Assembly (NCBI RefSeq): GCF_001315945.1
Contig: NZ_BBBG01000006.1
Coordinates: forward strand, 62,001-126,000
Source of the DNA: Methanogenium cariaci JCM 10550
Lineage (GTDB): Archaea; Halobacteriota; Methanomicrobia; Methanomicrobiales; Methanomicrobiaceae
Direction: 5' to 3'
DNA length: 64,000 bases
Both the position numbers and the translations under genes were made by a program. How positions within the stretch are numbered: the first letter of the stretch is position 1; the number at the start of each line of letters is the position of its first letter. A model generated the notes under the pieces. The model was given only the letters and a program-made list of their open reading frames with translations, searched no databases and was not told where the DNA came from. Below are positions 9,452 to 19,789 of this stretch, piece by piece.

Positions 9452-11246
9452 ATGGAATCTGATGTACGCAAAAAGGATGGGGGGGAAGTCTACCCGTTAG
9501 AATCCGGAGATTCCGTGGGAGAATTAAGAAAAACTGATGAAAAAATACCATCTGAGGACCTGACAGATTCTCCTGAATTGTCGCCGGATACCGGAGATAC
9601 CAAAAGTGTACTTGGAAGGTTAAATCAGCATTTCCGATCATCTTCCGGGAAACAGATCGAACTAAAACTGCGGGATTCCTTAAGATCAATACTGGTGCAA
9701 AAAGGGAAGGACGTGACTGATCCAATAGAAGAATTGATTCCTGAAAAAGTATGTTATCACCATGTAACTCCCCCCCTTCCACCACTCGAACCCGGTGATG
9801 AACAGGTGATCGAGAGATACTGGCTTAATCCCCCCCCGTTTACGTATGCAAAAATTGTGAAAACCTGGGATATGGATTTTGAATACGAGGTTGTTGAACC
9901 AAAAATTTCAGAACAGGAGTATGTACTACTGGAAGAGACATATGAAGAACTAAGAAATGTACTGATATATACCTCCTCGCTTCACAAGGAAAATGTCAGG
10001 TTTGATGAGAGCAGGGTAAAGAGTATCATCAGAAACTTTGACCCTGAGATTACCGATGACCGGCTTGATATCCTCATCTATTTCCTCAGGTGCAATTTCG
10101 CCGGGTTTGGAAAACTTGATCCCCCTGATGCATGACCCAAATATTGAGGACATCACCTGCAATGGCAGGGACATGCCTGTTTTTGTCTATCACCGGAAAT
10201 ATTCGAATCTCGTCACAAATATCCTGTTTGAAAATGAAGAACTGAATAAATATGTCCTGAAAATTGCCCAGAAAGCTGACAAACAGATGTCCCTTACATC
10301 CCCACTCGTCGATGCGGCTCTTCCCGGGGGGGGTTCGAGAGCCCAGATTACCTACAGCGACATCATATCATCAAAGGGTAGTTCATTTACGATTCGTAAA
10401 TTCAAGGCAGAACCGATGACTCCTGTTGATCTCATCTCCCTGAGTACCTACAACTCGGAACTTATGGCGGTTATCTGGTTATGTGTGGAAAACAACAAAA
10501 GTATGATTGTCGTCGGGGGGGGTACAGCCAGTGGGAAAACATCCACAATGAATGCAATCTCGTTTTTTATTCCGTCAATAGCCAAAATTGTATCTATTGA
10601 AGACACACGTGAAATCCAGCTTCCTCATAAAAACTGGCTTCCGCTTAAAACTCGTGAAGGAGGTAAAAATTTTGATTCGGCAGATGTCGATATGTTCACG
10701 CTCTTAAAAACCTCACTCAGGCAGCGCCCGGAATTTATTATTGTAGGGGGGGAAGTCAGGGGGGGTGCAGAGGCACAGACTTTGTTTCAGGCCATGAATA
10801 CGGGCCATACAACATTCTCCACTCTGCATGCAGGAGGGGGGGTGAAAGAAGCTATTAACAGGCTCACTCATGACCCCATCAACGTCCCGACGGTGATGTT
10901 CGGAGCGCTTGATCTTATGATTATTCAGGGATTGCAGTACAAAAATGGCCTGGGATTCAGACGGTGCCTGTCAATAAATGAGATGAATGTCGAAGGTGGT
11001 GATGTCCGGTGGAATCCATTGTATGAATGGAATTTAAAGACGGATACGTTTGACCGGGTATATAGTCAGTCAACAATTCTCGAAAGTATTGCCTATACCA
11101 ATGGGTGGACCGGAGAAGAACTAGAGTCCCAGATAGATGCCAGAAAGCGTCTTCTTGATAGAATTGTTGGGAAAAAGATTTTTGATATCGATGAAATTTC
11201 ACATTTCATCAATGAATTACGAAAGATGACTTACAATGCAGATTAA
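9452..11246 (+). CDS. TadA/GspE-family pilus assembly ATPase, one frame break
   Basis: The energy source for pilin polymerisation or secretion. Residues 1-130 are an acidic variable arm; from there come the archaeal N-terminal domain (ERYWLNPPPFTYAKI), LMHDPNIEDITCNG, then the Walker A loop GGTASGKTSTMNA, the Asp box SIEDTREIQLPH, the Walker B region RQRPEFIIVG, and His box TGHTTFSTLHAGG. The frame breaks at C5 10121-10125 (GATCCCCTG expected), joining the pieces at GFGKLDPLMHDP. Several motifs hold an extra Gly or Pro from 7-8 base runs: VGGEVRGGAEA for the near-invariant VGEVRGAEA (10746-10763), VVGGGTASGK, LHAGGG and LNPPPF. Next to a TadC-like gene whose start overlaps it, as in archaeal Tad-like systems. 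Confidence 0.88.
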
Positions 11247-13049
11247 TTCAGCCATATCTCAGTTTCTGGATATTAAAAAGCTCAGAAAGTCCCTGAGGGG
11301 GTGCACATATCCCGGTAAACCATGAGATGTATCTCCATTTTGGACTTGTCTTTACGCTGCTGGGTGCGTTTGCGTACATGCTCCTGCAGTTACTGTTGAT
11401 GGTTTATGATATACAGGTAAATATTCTCCCGTTCCTCCCCCCCTATCCGGTTACACAGGTACTGGTCTTTATTGTTATGGTGGCCGGAACATTTTTTGCA
11501 TTTTATTATTATCCTCAACTGGTGGCAGAGGGAAGAAGAGTTCGAATAGACATGGACCTGCCATATGCCATCACCTACATGGAGGCACTTTCCACTAATG
11601 TAACACTATATTCTCTCTTTAAAAGCGTATTTGAAGCAGAGGATCTCTATGGGGGGGAAGTGTCTCTTGAGTGCGGGATGATTGTGCGTGATGTCGAAAT
11701 CTTTGGGAAAGATCTCCTCACTGCAATGAGAGATCTTCAGGAAATTACCCCTTTAGAACATTTTGCTGATCTCCTAAATGATCTTGCACTTGTTTTCAGA
11801 ACCGGAGGGAACATGAAGGATTTTTTTGATTCCCGTTCAAACAGTTTCCGGGAACTCGCCAGGCAGGAACTCGAAGCAACTCTTCAGATAATGGAAATGA
11901 TAGCTGAAGTATATGTGACAGCATTTGTTGCAGGGCCTATCGCAATTATCATTATGCTGGTTGCACAGAACCTCTCCGGTCAGGGACAGATCGAAGGTAT
12001 CATGCCGTTAATGTATATTGGCCTCCCCCCCTTGGTGCGATCGCTCTGATAGTAATCCTTTATCACATACTTCCCCCAGACAATCTTGTCATCTCCCAGC
12101 GTGAGTTCAGGGAAACGGAATTTAATGACGAAATCATTGAAAAAAAGACCGAAGAAGAATATAGTGATGATTTCATCAAAAAAATTGAAAAACGGAAAGA
12201 AATGGCTGAAAGTAGAGAAAATCCTGAAGCATCCGTTCAGGTATTTCATCTCAGATTACCAGATTGGCCTTTTTATTGGCATGATCCTTTCTCTGATAAT
12301 TGCATGGCAGTATTTTGCCGGTGGTCTTGCACAAATAATTCCGAAATTTACCTTTGAAGTGTTTATCTGCCTGTTCATCATTGCTCTTATCTTCCCTGTC
12401 ATAATCGCATATGAATATCGTAAAATCTACACGCACAGAGTAGAGTCGCAGATGCCTGAATTACTCCGTGATATTGCCGATATCAAGGATCTTGGAATGA
12501 CACTCCAGTGTGCGATAGACATGGTGTCCACTTCAAAACTTGGTGTTCTTTCATCAGAGTTGAAAATTGCATCCGATGAGGTGAAATGGGGGGGATATAG
12601 CATTTCAAGTGCACTTGTGCGTATGGAAGAGAGGATAGGTCTGGTCTCTGTCAAACGTGCTATTTCACTTATTGTAAAGGCAAGTGAGATCACCGATAAC
12701 CTGAGAGATATCCTGACCATTGCCATCAGTGATCTTGATCACTATCTTAAAATGAAATCAAAGAGATTTAATGTATCTTTTGTGTATCTTGCGGTCATTT
12801 ACCTGTCTTTTGGTATCTATCTCTACTGCTCCTACCAGCTAAACGATTCGTTCGTGGCAAGTTTCAGAGATCTGGATGTCAGTTTTGACATAACAGGAAA
12901 TGTCCAGGACATGTTTAGGGTGGCTATCATTATTGGAGGGTTTTCAGGGATAATGGCCGGGCAGTTAAGCTCGAATAACATCCTGAGCGGATTGAAACAT
13001 ACGGCCATTTTTAATTGCCTCAATTGTGCTCTTTGTATACATTCTGTAA
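11236..13049 (+). CDS. TadC/FlaJ-like pilus assembly membrane protein, four frame breaks
   Basis: Polytopic platform protein for the ATPase at 9452. The start at 11236 overlaps the end of the ATPase gene and gives MQINSAISQFLDIKKLRKSL; the frame then breaks at G5 11297-11301 (LRGAHIPVNHEMY expected). Two T2SSF-like halves follow: the first has YPQLVAEGRRVRIDMDLPYA and a membrane pair ending IIIMLVAQNLSG, the second GIVQ-like MPELLRDIADIKDLGMTL and C-terminal helices ending GLKHTA then VLFVYIL. Other breaks are at C7 12025-12031 (5 expected), A4 12218-12221 (3 expected) and T5 13008-13012. About 600 residues, normal for archaeal fused TadB/C forms. DLYGGEV and FLPPYPV carry extra residues from 7-base runs. 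Confidence 0.83.
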
Positions 13050-13070
13050 TATCACAGGGAGTTTGAAGAT

Positions 13071-14110
13071 ATGAAAAAATTAAAAAAAGAAACCTGGTAT
13101 GAAAACATCTACGCACGGATCGCACCTATCCTGACAATGAACCGTAATAGTAAGGACAGCCCGGATTCCCGAATCATAGAATCTGATGCGGTTTCCTCTG
13201 TGGTTGCTCTTATGTTGCTCCTTGCAGTGGTTGCAACATTCATTTCACTATATTCCACGAGTTACATTCCAGGGCTTAAGGAACAATCTGAGATCACACA
13301 GATCGCCACCGTAAAAGAATCCTTCATAAAATTCTCAGGTGATGTTGAGCATATTGTAATGGAAAAAACACCTGCTTCCTGTGGGAATATGATACCTCTG
13401 GGGGGGCGGGTGATATTCTGTTTAGCCCTGAAAAATCAAGTGGAACACTCACCGTCACAGACTGTGGCACCATGGTTGAAATCCACGCAGGATCTGGAAA
13501 TAGCACTGCAGTTTCCGGTATGGTGAACGTCGCATTCAGGCCATCTTATACATTCTGGGAAGAACAGGGGTACACCTGGCAGTATGGCTACATCAATGTC
13601 ACAAAAAATGAAAAAGAGATCCCTTTGACGGAGTTTGCTATGGATGATGTACTCGCTGATGACAAATTTTCAACATTTGCGGAATCGTTTGTCACATTTG
13701 AAGATAAGGGAGATTTCAATGTTAGTTCCGGAAAAAAAGAACTTTCATCCCTTAAAATCGATATGGTGAATATCATCCCCCCCGGGAGCAACTCGTTTAT
13801 CAGTGGAAACAATCCCACCAATTTGGGTATACTCGCTGATGTACGTGAGGCGGAGCCTGTGACCACCCACCATCTTGAGTTCAATTATACCAACAGCACA
13901 GATATGCCGGTAATGTCAGCATTTTCAACGCATCTGGCAGATAAAATCAGATCAGAACTGAAAACCCTTGCCAAAAACTACGATACGGTTCAGTCGGTCA
14001 CAGAAAAAAGAGGGATGAATGGCCATGACACAACGACCTTTAATATCGACGAGGCATGTCCTGTGGAAGTCATCATCAGACAGGTGAACATATCCGTCTC
14101 TGTGTCATAA
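13071..14110 (+). CDS. Large pilin-like protein (DUF7289-like), one frame break
   Basis: A long polar leader (residues 1-40) precedes ESDAVSSVVALMLLLAVVAT, a pilin-type helix lacking the PVIG of the other pilins. The head is about 290 residues, with SSGTLTVTDCGTMVEI, a phrase common in archaeal pseudopilin-like DUF7289 proteins, and a C-terminal EVIIRQVNISVSVS strand. The frame breaks at G7 13400-13406; five G give IPLGAGDILFSPE. Family name is from memory of similar proteins and moderately sure. It closes the gene run that begins with the DUF3821 protein, starting 21 bases after the membrane platform gene, so it is likely a minor or tip subunit of this pilus. Confidence 0.7.
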
Positions 14111-14668
14111 ACAAAAAAACAGGCAGGGGGGAGAGAAGCAGGCCCCACATCCTGGTCGCTTCCTCCCAACGACCTCTGCACCATACCTGAGATTCGATCT
14201 CGGAAATTATAATTTATATCAGTCTCTTGCCAAATCTCAGATATTTACGTGACCGATAATTATCGATTCAGGTTCAAAGAACCAATCAAACGTTGAAATT
14301 TCTGTGTTCGATGGATTTTTCCAAAGAAATGGTCGTGTCTGAATTTCCCTGCACAACAGATCATCATTTCCATCTCCCTTTTGTCATTCATGAACCTCCC
14401 TTTCGCTGATCTGAGATCATAAATCATAGATTACAGCAAATGCCCTTAAATATCTCACAATCTGCCCCAAAAAGATCTAATATTTTCCAATGTGTGAAGC
14501 AAAACAGGAATGTCATCTATAATCTCACAAATTACTGACACAGGCAGAATTCATCATACGTTGCCCTAATGATGAAATAAACAACAACCCGGAGTTTAAT
14601 GTCCAATTTGATCATTTGCCATTAGAAATGAGCGAAAGGGAAGCATGGAGCATTAAAACACAGCGTTT
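14111..14668. other. Intergenic region, no gene seen
   Basis: About 560 AT-rich bases between two convergent units. No credible open frame in either strand. It contains an 18-base sequence at 14313-14330 that recurs exactly at 22952-22969. A short dyad GAGATTCGATCTC at about 14189 resembles a T-arm but no tRNA can be built around it. Confidence 0.5.
14313..14330. repeat. 18-base repeat, second copy at 22952-22969
   Basis: GGATTTTTCCAAAGAAAT occurs identically here and in the spacer upstream of the TiaS-like gene. In the second copy flanking bases extend it to a small hairpin (CGGATTT/AAATCCG). Both copies lie in non-coding DNA. Confidence 0.45.
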
Positions 14669-15091
14669 TTACGGAGTAGTGGTTACTCCCGAAAATATCA
14701 CACTTCTGGCGCTCACCAGACGAACGGTTTCTCCTCCATCAAATTTGATATCAGGTGGCTGAACAACGATTTCGTCACCAAGATCAAATGAATTTCCCTC
14801 AAGGACAAAAAAATCATCGGATGATCTGATTGTTGTGGTCTGTTTATCCTTGATGATAACTATCTGAAGATCAGACTTCCTGACCCAGTCCCCTCCCTTA
14901 TGCTGCAATGTGATATTATCCAGAGAGTTACCCATCAGAATATCCACTGTGTCACTCCTTTCAGATGGGAGGAGGCCAAGTAGTGTCACAGAAAAAAGAG
15001 AGACCAACAACAGGGCAAGAACGATCATCATAAGCTCTCCAAGAACAGGGGACACCGCATCGTTATCAAGAGCGTAATTCTTTAGGTTCAT
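14669..15091 (-). CDS. Pilin-like protein (140 aa), solitary
   Basis: Intact. MNLKNYALDNDAVSPVLGEL then MMIVLALLLVSLFSVTLLGL is a Pilin_N leader and helix, with VLGEL in place of VIGVM. The head is short (about 100 residues) and includes ITLQHKGGDWVRKSDLQIVI, matching the H-x-GGD-x-x-x-x-DL pattern of the operon pilins, so it is a compact member of the same family. It stands alone on the minus strand, separated from both neighbours by spacers, with a strong inverted repeat just upstream, suggesting its own control. Confidence 0.85.
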   Translation of the reverse strand: MNLKNYALDNDAVSPVLGELMMIVLALLLVSLFSVTLLGLLPSERSDTVDILMGNSLDNITLQHKGGDWVRKSDLQIVIIKDKQTTTIRSSDDFFVLEGNSFDLGDEIVVQPPDIKFDGGETVRLVSARSVIFSGVTTTP

Positions 15092-15103
15092 GAATTGAAT
15101 AAG

Positions 15104-15146
15104 TGTTGTACAACAATATTATTTGATTATTATCAAATAATGTTGT
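15104..15146. promoter_or_regulatory. Inverted repeats upstream of the solitary pilin
   Basis: TGTTGTACAACA is a perfect 12-base palindrome at 15104-15115. Overlapping it, ACAATATTATTTGAT at 15113-15127 pairs with ATCAAATAATGTTGT at 15132-15146 with one mismatch around a four-base loop. The core AACAAT/ATTGTT is shared with the pilin operon promoter at 4621-4648. It is 12 to 55 bases upstream of the start codon, so an operator or a leader hairpin is possible. Confidence 0.45.
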
Positions 15147-15292
15147 CAAATTCGGGGTGGTGACACTGTGGGGCACAGCAGCCCTCACGCATATATGTCA
15201 CTCACTCATTACCCTCAGATCCACAAATCGCCTGAAAATGAGGAAGCCCCCCCCAACCACATAGAATATTCCACATCAAATTCTACTGGCGC

Positions 15293-16155
15293 TCACAGGG
15301 CATCTCGTGAAGCAAAGAGATATTCAAACACATATCCTGAATATTTGCCAAAATGTTCATTTGCATAATCTCCAATGACTCTATCTATCTTTTCACAATC
15401 CGATTTGGGGAAGTGCATCCTGGAAAGATATGTTCTGCACATTATATCACGGATGTGAGAATCGACAGGAAATAATTCCGTCCGTTCGAATGCAAAAAGC
15501 AGGATCCATTCTGCAACGAGTGGCCTGATCCCCCCCTTTAATTCAGATAAAAATTGATTTGCATCCTTAAGATCCATATTTTCAACCGTATGGACCCACG
15601 AAAGGTTGTCAACAACCTTTTTGGCGACAAGAAAGATATTATCTGCTTTATAGCCAAGATTGCAGGACTTCAATTGCGAAAGGCCTCCTTCAAGGATTGT
15701 TTCTGCATCGGGAAATGTATAAAATGTATGCCCATCAAGTTCGATTCGATCGCCCATTTTCTGTGAAATTCTGGTGAAACTATCCACTTTGGGAATAAGA
15801 CGCACTTTATTTACTAACAACTGAAAGCAGACACATTCCCAGGGATCTTGGTGAATAATTCTCAATCCACGATTTCCCGGATTGCCAGTTCAAGATGCGG
15901 ATCCCCCCCGGGAAAGGCACCATAGAAGTTCAGCAGATCATAGTCCCATGAAAAATAATCCTTGTAGAATTTCTCAGAGCAACCGGAAAAATAAAGTACA
16001 TCTCCTACCTGTCGCGTCTTGATCACAGTATCTCCGACAATTCCATACCACCAGTCACCAATTCGCTCCCACCGTGAAGTCTGCCCACAGTTGAGAGTAT
16101 GATTTAAATCAAACGGATAATCGTTCCGGAGTTGCAGTGATCGGTAGCCTTCCAT
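15293..16155 (-). CDS. OGG/AlkA-type DNA glycosylase without the usual lysine, one frame break
   Basis: The N-terminal OGG_N-like domain (FDLNHTLNCGQTSRWERI, then DWWYGIVG) and the helix-hairpin-helix glycosylase domain (IIHQDPWECVCFQLLV, ILLFAFERTELFPVDSHI) identify a base-excision repair enzyme for damaged purines, most like 8-oxoguanine glycosylase. The frames join at A3 (TTT 15873-15875; four A give AIRENRGLRIIHQDPWE). Aligned without gaps to the known K-V-A-D...P-V-D motif of OGG1, this protein has L-V-A-E...P-V-D: the catalytic Lys is Leu while the Asp is kept. It may be monofunctional, like AlkA. About 285 residues, normal length. C7 at 15903-15909 may add one Gly to FPGDP. Confidence 0.8.
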
Positions 16156-16203
16156 CCCTCATAGCGTCCCCCCCCATAATTAAATAAATATTCAGATCAA
16201 TGA

Positions 16204-16222
16204 TTAAACTTAAGTTTAAATA
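16204..16222 (+). promoter_or_regulatory. Palindrome over the TATA box of the second pilin unit
   Basis: TTAAACTTAAGTTTAA (16204-16219) is a perfect 16-base palindrome overlapping TTTAAATA, a good archaeal TATA element, about 60 bases before the start at 16281. A regulator bound here would block TBP. Confidence 0.45.
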
Positions 16223-16280
16223 GAACAAATTTTTTTAATTAATTGATTTCTGTAAAACTATTTGAAATAGAGGTTTTCGT

Positions 16281-16852
16281 ATGAACAATACAAAGGAAGA
16301 TGCAGTCTCTCCGGTTATCGGTGTTATGCTGATGCTTGCAGTAACGATTATTATTGCGGCATGCGTGTCGGCATTCGCAGGCGGTGCCTCCACACAATTC
16401 GAAGAGACGCCACAGACAAGTCTGCTTGTGTACTGTGATGGATCAGGAGATGCGTTTAGTATCATCTTTGAACATCACAGCGGCGCATCCATACAATCTG
16501 AAAAACTGAAAATTATCACTTGGATCAAAGCTGAAGATAATACGATGATAAAGCATGAACAATCTGGTATTTCCCCCCCCGTTCGTCTTCTGTCACACCC
16601 GCAGTACGAATTCCGTATGTCTATGATGCACAGAAAGGTATATTGCCAGAGCTGGAGTTCGGGGGGGAGGCCATATGGAAACCGGGGGGGTTTATCGCAG
16701 GTACGGGAAACAAAGCAGCAACTGCAGAATTTCTGGGTGTTTCCGAAGAGGATCTGGATGAACTCATAGCATCTGATACTCCGGTTGAGGTAACGATTGT
16801 CTATTTACCAAATGGAAATACTCTACTCAAAAAGGAATTTATACTCGGGTAG
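16281..16852 (+). CDS. Type IV pilin-like protein, one frame break
   Basis: MNNTKEDAVSPVIGVMLMLA plus the hydrophobic helix and SAFAGGAST define the Pilin_N part. The head runs to about residue 100 in frame one and continues in another frame after the C8 run at 16573-16580 (six expected; ISPRSSSVTPAVRIPYVY). The downstream part has LELEF-like PELEFGGEAIWKPGGF, where both GG pairs come from 7-base runs, and ends LPNGNTLLKKEFILG, similar to the end of the pilin at 3974. About 190 residues when repaired. It is followed after eight bases by another pilin. Confidence 0.82.
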
Positions 16853-16860
16853 GGAGTAAC

Positions 16861-17436
16861 ATGAACAGAGAAAACCTAAATGATCGGGCCGTATCCGAAG
16901 TTTTTGGTGTTATGCTCATACTCACCATAACACTCATTGTTGCCTGTATTGTAGCCACATTCGTATGCGGATTTTCGTTTGATGCAAAAAAGGACGCAAT
17001 ATCTGCAAATATTGTCGCTTCAGATCTGTACATGGATGAATCGGATGAATCCTGCGCATATATCCTGTTCGATCACCTGAGCGGCGATCCCGTTGACCTG
17101 AATGACATTCGGGTATCACTCGGAATACGTTCCTCAGCAAAAATGACAACCTGTATCAGGAATGTGGATCATCCGACGGGACTGGATGAAGCAGGCAATT
17201 CACTGACTTGTTATATTGCTAATTACGGAGAGGACAGCAGCAAGATAACCGTCGGGGGGGACAGATTTGTTCTTTATGCTGACGGTATAGATAAAAACGG
17301 CATTTTTTGGATGAGGGAAAACACCAGTGAAAAATTTTCCGCGCCTATGAATGATTACATCACCTACCAGATCATCGACACCAGGTCAAACAGGCCAATA
17401 AGCACAGGCTCGATACCCGTTTCCCATACCGGGTAA
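16861..17436 (+). CDS. Type IV pilin-like protein (191 aa)
   Basis: Intact. MNRENLNDRAVSEVFGVMLI carries SEVFG where the others have SPVIG, closer to the archaellin-like and halobacterial pilin motif. The hydrophobic helix extends to about residue 38 and contains Cys residues (IVACIVATFVCGF), unusual in a pilin core. The head has LFDHLSGDPVDLNDIRVSL, the shared pattern, and ITVGGDRFVLYADG. Second gene of a two-gene unit starting at 16281. C-terminus TGSIPVSHTG. It probably forms a filament or tip with its partner. Confidence 0.85.
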   Translation: MNRENLNDRAVSEVFGVMLILTITLIVACIVATFVCGFSFDAKKDAISANIVASDLYMDESDESCAYILFDHLSGDPVDLNDIRVSLGIRSSAKMTTCIRNVDHPTGLDEAGNSLTCYIANYGEDSSKITVGGDRFVLYADGIDKNGIFWMRENTSEKFSAPMNDYITYQIIDTRSNRPISTGSIPVSHTG

Positions 17437-17459
17437 CATCTCCTCACAGGTGGGGGGGT

Positions 17460-18213
17460 GATTCTCCACCGGCGCTGACATGACCCGGTGGCTGTCGATG
17501 ATCCTCAATGAGGGGACATTTGAAGGAAATGAGTTAGTCTCCGCCGATGTGATGCATGAAATTCTGGCTTCAGCCCCCCCGGCGATGGGGAAAGGCCGTA
17601 GCGGGCCTCTGGGTGACCAAAATGGGCTTGTGCAGTTGGGAAGTGATAGCTACTACTTCGGTGATGAGCGTGTTGTTGAGAAGAACGGGGGGGCACTTGA
17701 CGATGTCCGCACCCTTGTCCCGGAGAAAGATATTGGCATTGTCGTTCTTGCAAACAAACATCTGACGGTATTCCCGGAGGCAGTACGAGCAGAGTTTCTG
17801 GAACGGGTCTGTGGAGAGAGTGGCACTGACCTGCAGGCACGGATACAGCACAGTCAGGCGGCAATGGTATTCGCTGGGTGATATCCCCCCCGAACCGCCT
17901 GAATCCGGGGGGGCACCGGCGTCTGCTCCATCAGAGGAAATAGTGGGCACGTATGAGAGCAGACTTTATGGCACACTGGTGATCACATCCGGTGCGGAGG
18001 ATGGCGATGGTGGGTTTACTCTCTCCCTTGGCCGTGTCACCTACCCCCCCGGTATCCTGAGGCACTGGGACGGGGGATACGTATCAGGCGGTCTGGAACG
18101 ACCCGGATGATCTCCCTGATCTCTTTGTCTTTACTGTGGAGGGTAGGGGGGGCAGGGTGTCCGGTTTTCAGGGAGAAGGGATGGGCGAATTCAAAAAAGT
18201 CTATACGGGATGA
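17460..18213 (+). pseudogene. C-terminal remnant of a serine hydrolase (beta-lactamase family)
   Basis: The recognisable part starts STGADMTRWLSMILNEGTF and continues through RVVEKNGGALDDVRTLVPE and DIGIVVLANKHL, typical of the C-terminal half of class C beta-lactamase-like serine hydrolases with a following DUF3471 domain (VGTYESRLYGTLVIT, ending GEFKKVYTG). The N-terminal half with the SxxK nucleophile and YxN motif is absent. The frame also breaks at about 17863 (one A too many) and at G5 18072-18076. Because the whole 5' half is missing, not just frames, this is a true remnant rather than a run-length error. It lies directly behind the pilin pair, at a probable deletion or insertion boundary. 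Confidence 0.7.
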
Positions 18214-18249
18214 GGGGATTACGTCCCCCCCCTTTTTGCCGTTAAAAAA

Positions 18250-19789
18250 TCAGTGCTGTATCAGTGATCTGATCTCTGCAATCAGGGTGGTGAATTCCCC
18301 TTCCGTGATCTCTTCCCCGGAAAACCGCTGCTGTTCTGTTGCCGTCAGTATTCTGATGGTCTGTTCGCTGGTCTGCGGATCGGCATTCTCCAGAAGGTAG
18401 TTTCTGCACTCCCGGTCCGAGAGTTCCCGTCCCGAACATTCTTCTGATGAAATATTCATCCTGAGGGCCCGTACTGCCATACTTATGGCTTCCGTTTGGT
18501 ATCCTTTTTGGAAGAGGGATTCGGCAGTATGCAGCATGTCCATGGTGTCATACGTTTGGACGTCATTCTGGCTCTCGGCGGAATCTCTTTTCCCGGAACG
18601 GTTTGGTCTGCGGGTATAGTATACGTACATCAGACCGGCATTGAGACTGGTAAAGATCAGGATCAGGATGGGCAGGACATAGAAGGGGACGATGTCATCC
18701 TCTCTGAGACTGACTGACGTTAACGTCCCGTTTTCATATGTCGCCCGGATTTCTGCCGCGTATATGCCTTTGGTGTAGAGAACGGTCACGTCCGAATACC
18801 GGGGGTGAGAGATTTATTTTCGTTCCTGAGCGGAGATATCCCTTTGATGCGGTCTGTGAAAGGAGACTCGTGAATGTCTCATTTTCTAAAAAGATTCCCG
18901 GCAAGGCAATCAGTGCACTGGTATTTTCAAAAATATCTGCGATCCGGCCCTCATTCACCGTCCCCCCCGAAAGGGAGATCTCCTCATCATTGGTGTCCCG
19001 GTAGAGCGAGGCAAACACGCCGGACTGATTTCCCTGCGGGGGGGTGACAACAAGGGAGAGCCGGGTAAAGTTCTGGTCGTATAAGGTCCGGTTTACGTTC
19101 TGGAAGAGTATGTCATCCGTAATTGATGCCGTCAGAGCATTTTTCCGCAGCTCCCGTTCTATCTGTTCTTCGAGCAGTGTCCGTTTGAGTGCATCGGCAT
19201 CGGAATGCTTTTCAACGGGATTTGCTTCCCCCCCGTCCGTTTTTTCAGGTCGATAGGATGACGTATCCGTAGCGGTGTCTTCTGCCTTTATCTCTGAGGT
19301 GCTTTTTACGGGTGCTGTCTCGGTCTCGGTCTCGGTCTCCTCATCCGGTGCCGGTTCATCGCTGAAACTGAGAGTGATCCCCCCCTTTAAATCCGAACTG
19401 TATACCGGTCCATTCCCGTATTCAAACGAAATATCGACAATAAGATCATTCTCTCCTCCGGCATTTCCGGCGGAGACATAATACATCTCCTCCCCCCCGG
19501 AGAAGGCCGTAACCCGCTTACTCTGTGAATGTACGTATTCGCCGGTTTGGGGATCTTTAATCTTTACGACAAGAGTGCCGGGGGGGAGATCCTTATCCAT
19601 CGTGTTTGTTATTTTTACCGGAATCTGTGAATTTTCATTCAGGGAAAACCGGTAGTGTGCCGCATCGGTCGAGAGGAAGAGTGCGTCATCCCCCCCGGCA
19701 GAGACCTGGGCGGTGGCAGCGATGATGAAAATCACCACGCAATAACAGAGATGCCGGATTTTTTCACGGGATCGCCTGCCTCCTTCCAA
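18250..19789 (-). CDS. Membrane protein, last gene of the MoxR-DUF58-vWA operon
   Basis: A signal or membrane segment (CVVIFIIAATAQVSAG) precedes an extracytoplasmic region with an immunoglobulin-like part (IPVKITNTMDKDLPPGTLVV), an acidic linker with a (Glu-Thr)n run near residue 155, a coil rich in Lys/Glu, then a membrane helix (FYVLPILILIFTSLNAGLMY) and a cytoplasmic C-terminal domain ending IRSLIQH. Function unknown; BatD-like proteins occupy this place in similar operons, but no motif proves it. The frame breaks at G5 18801-18805 (four expected; INLSPRYSDVTVLY). The listed start is a TTG; a GTG at 19767, overlapping the vWA stop as GTGA, would be better if an A6 run there is really A7. 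Confidence 0.7.

Noticed and set aside
14160-14200. T-arm-like dyad suggesting a tRNA
   Set aside because: No acceptor stem, anticodon arm or D-arm can be assembled around it.
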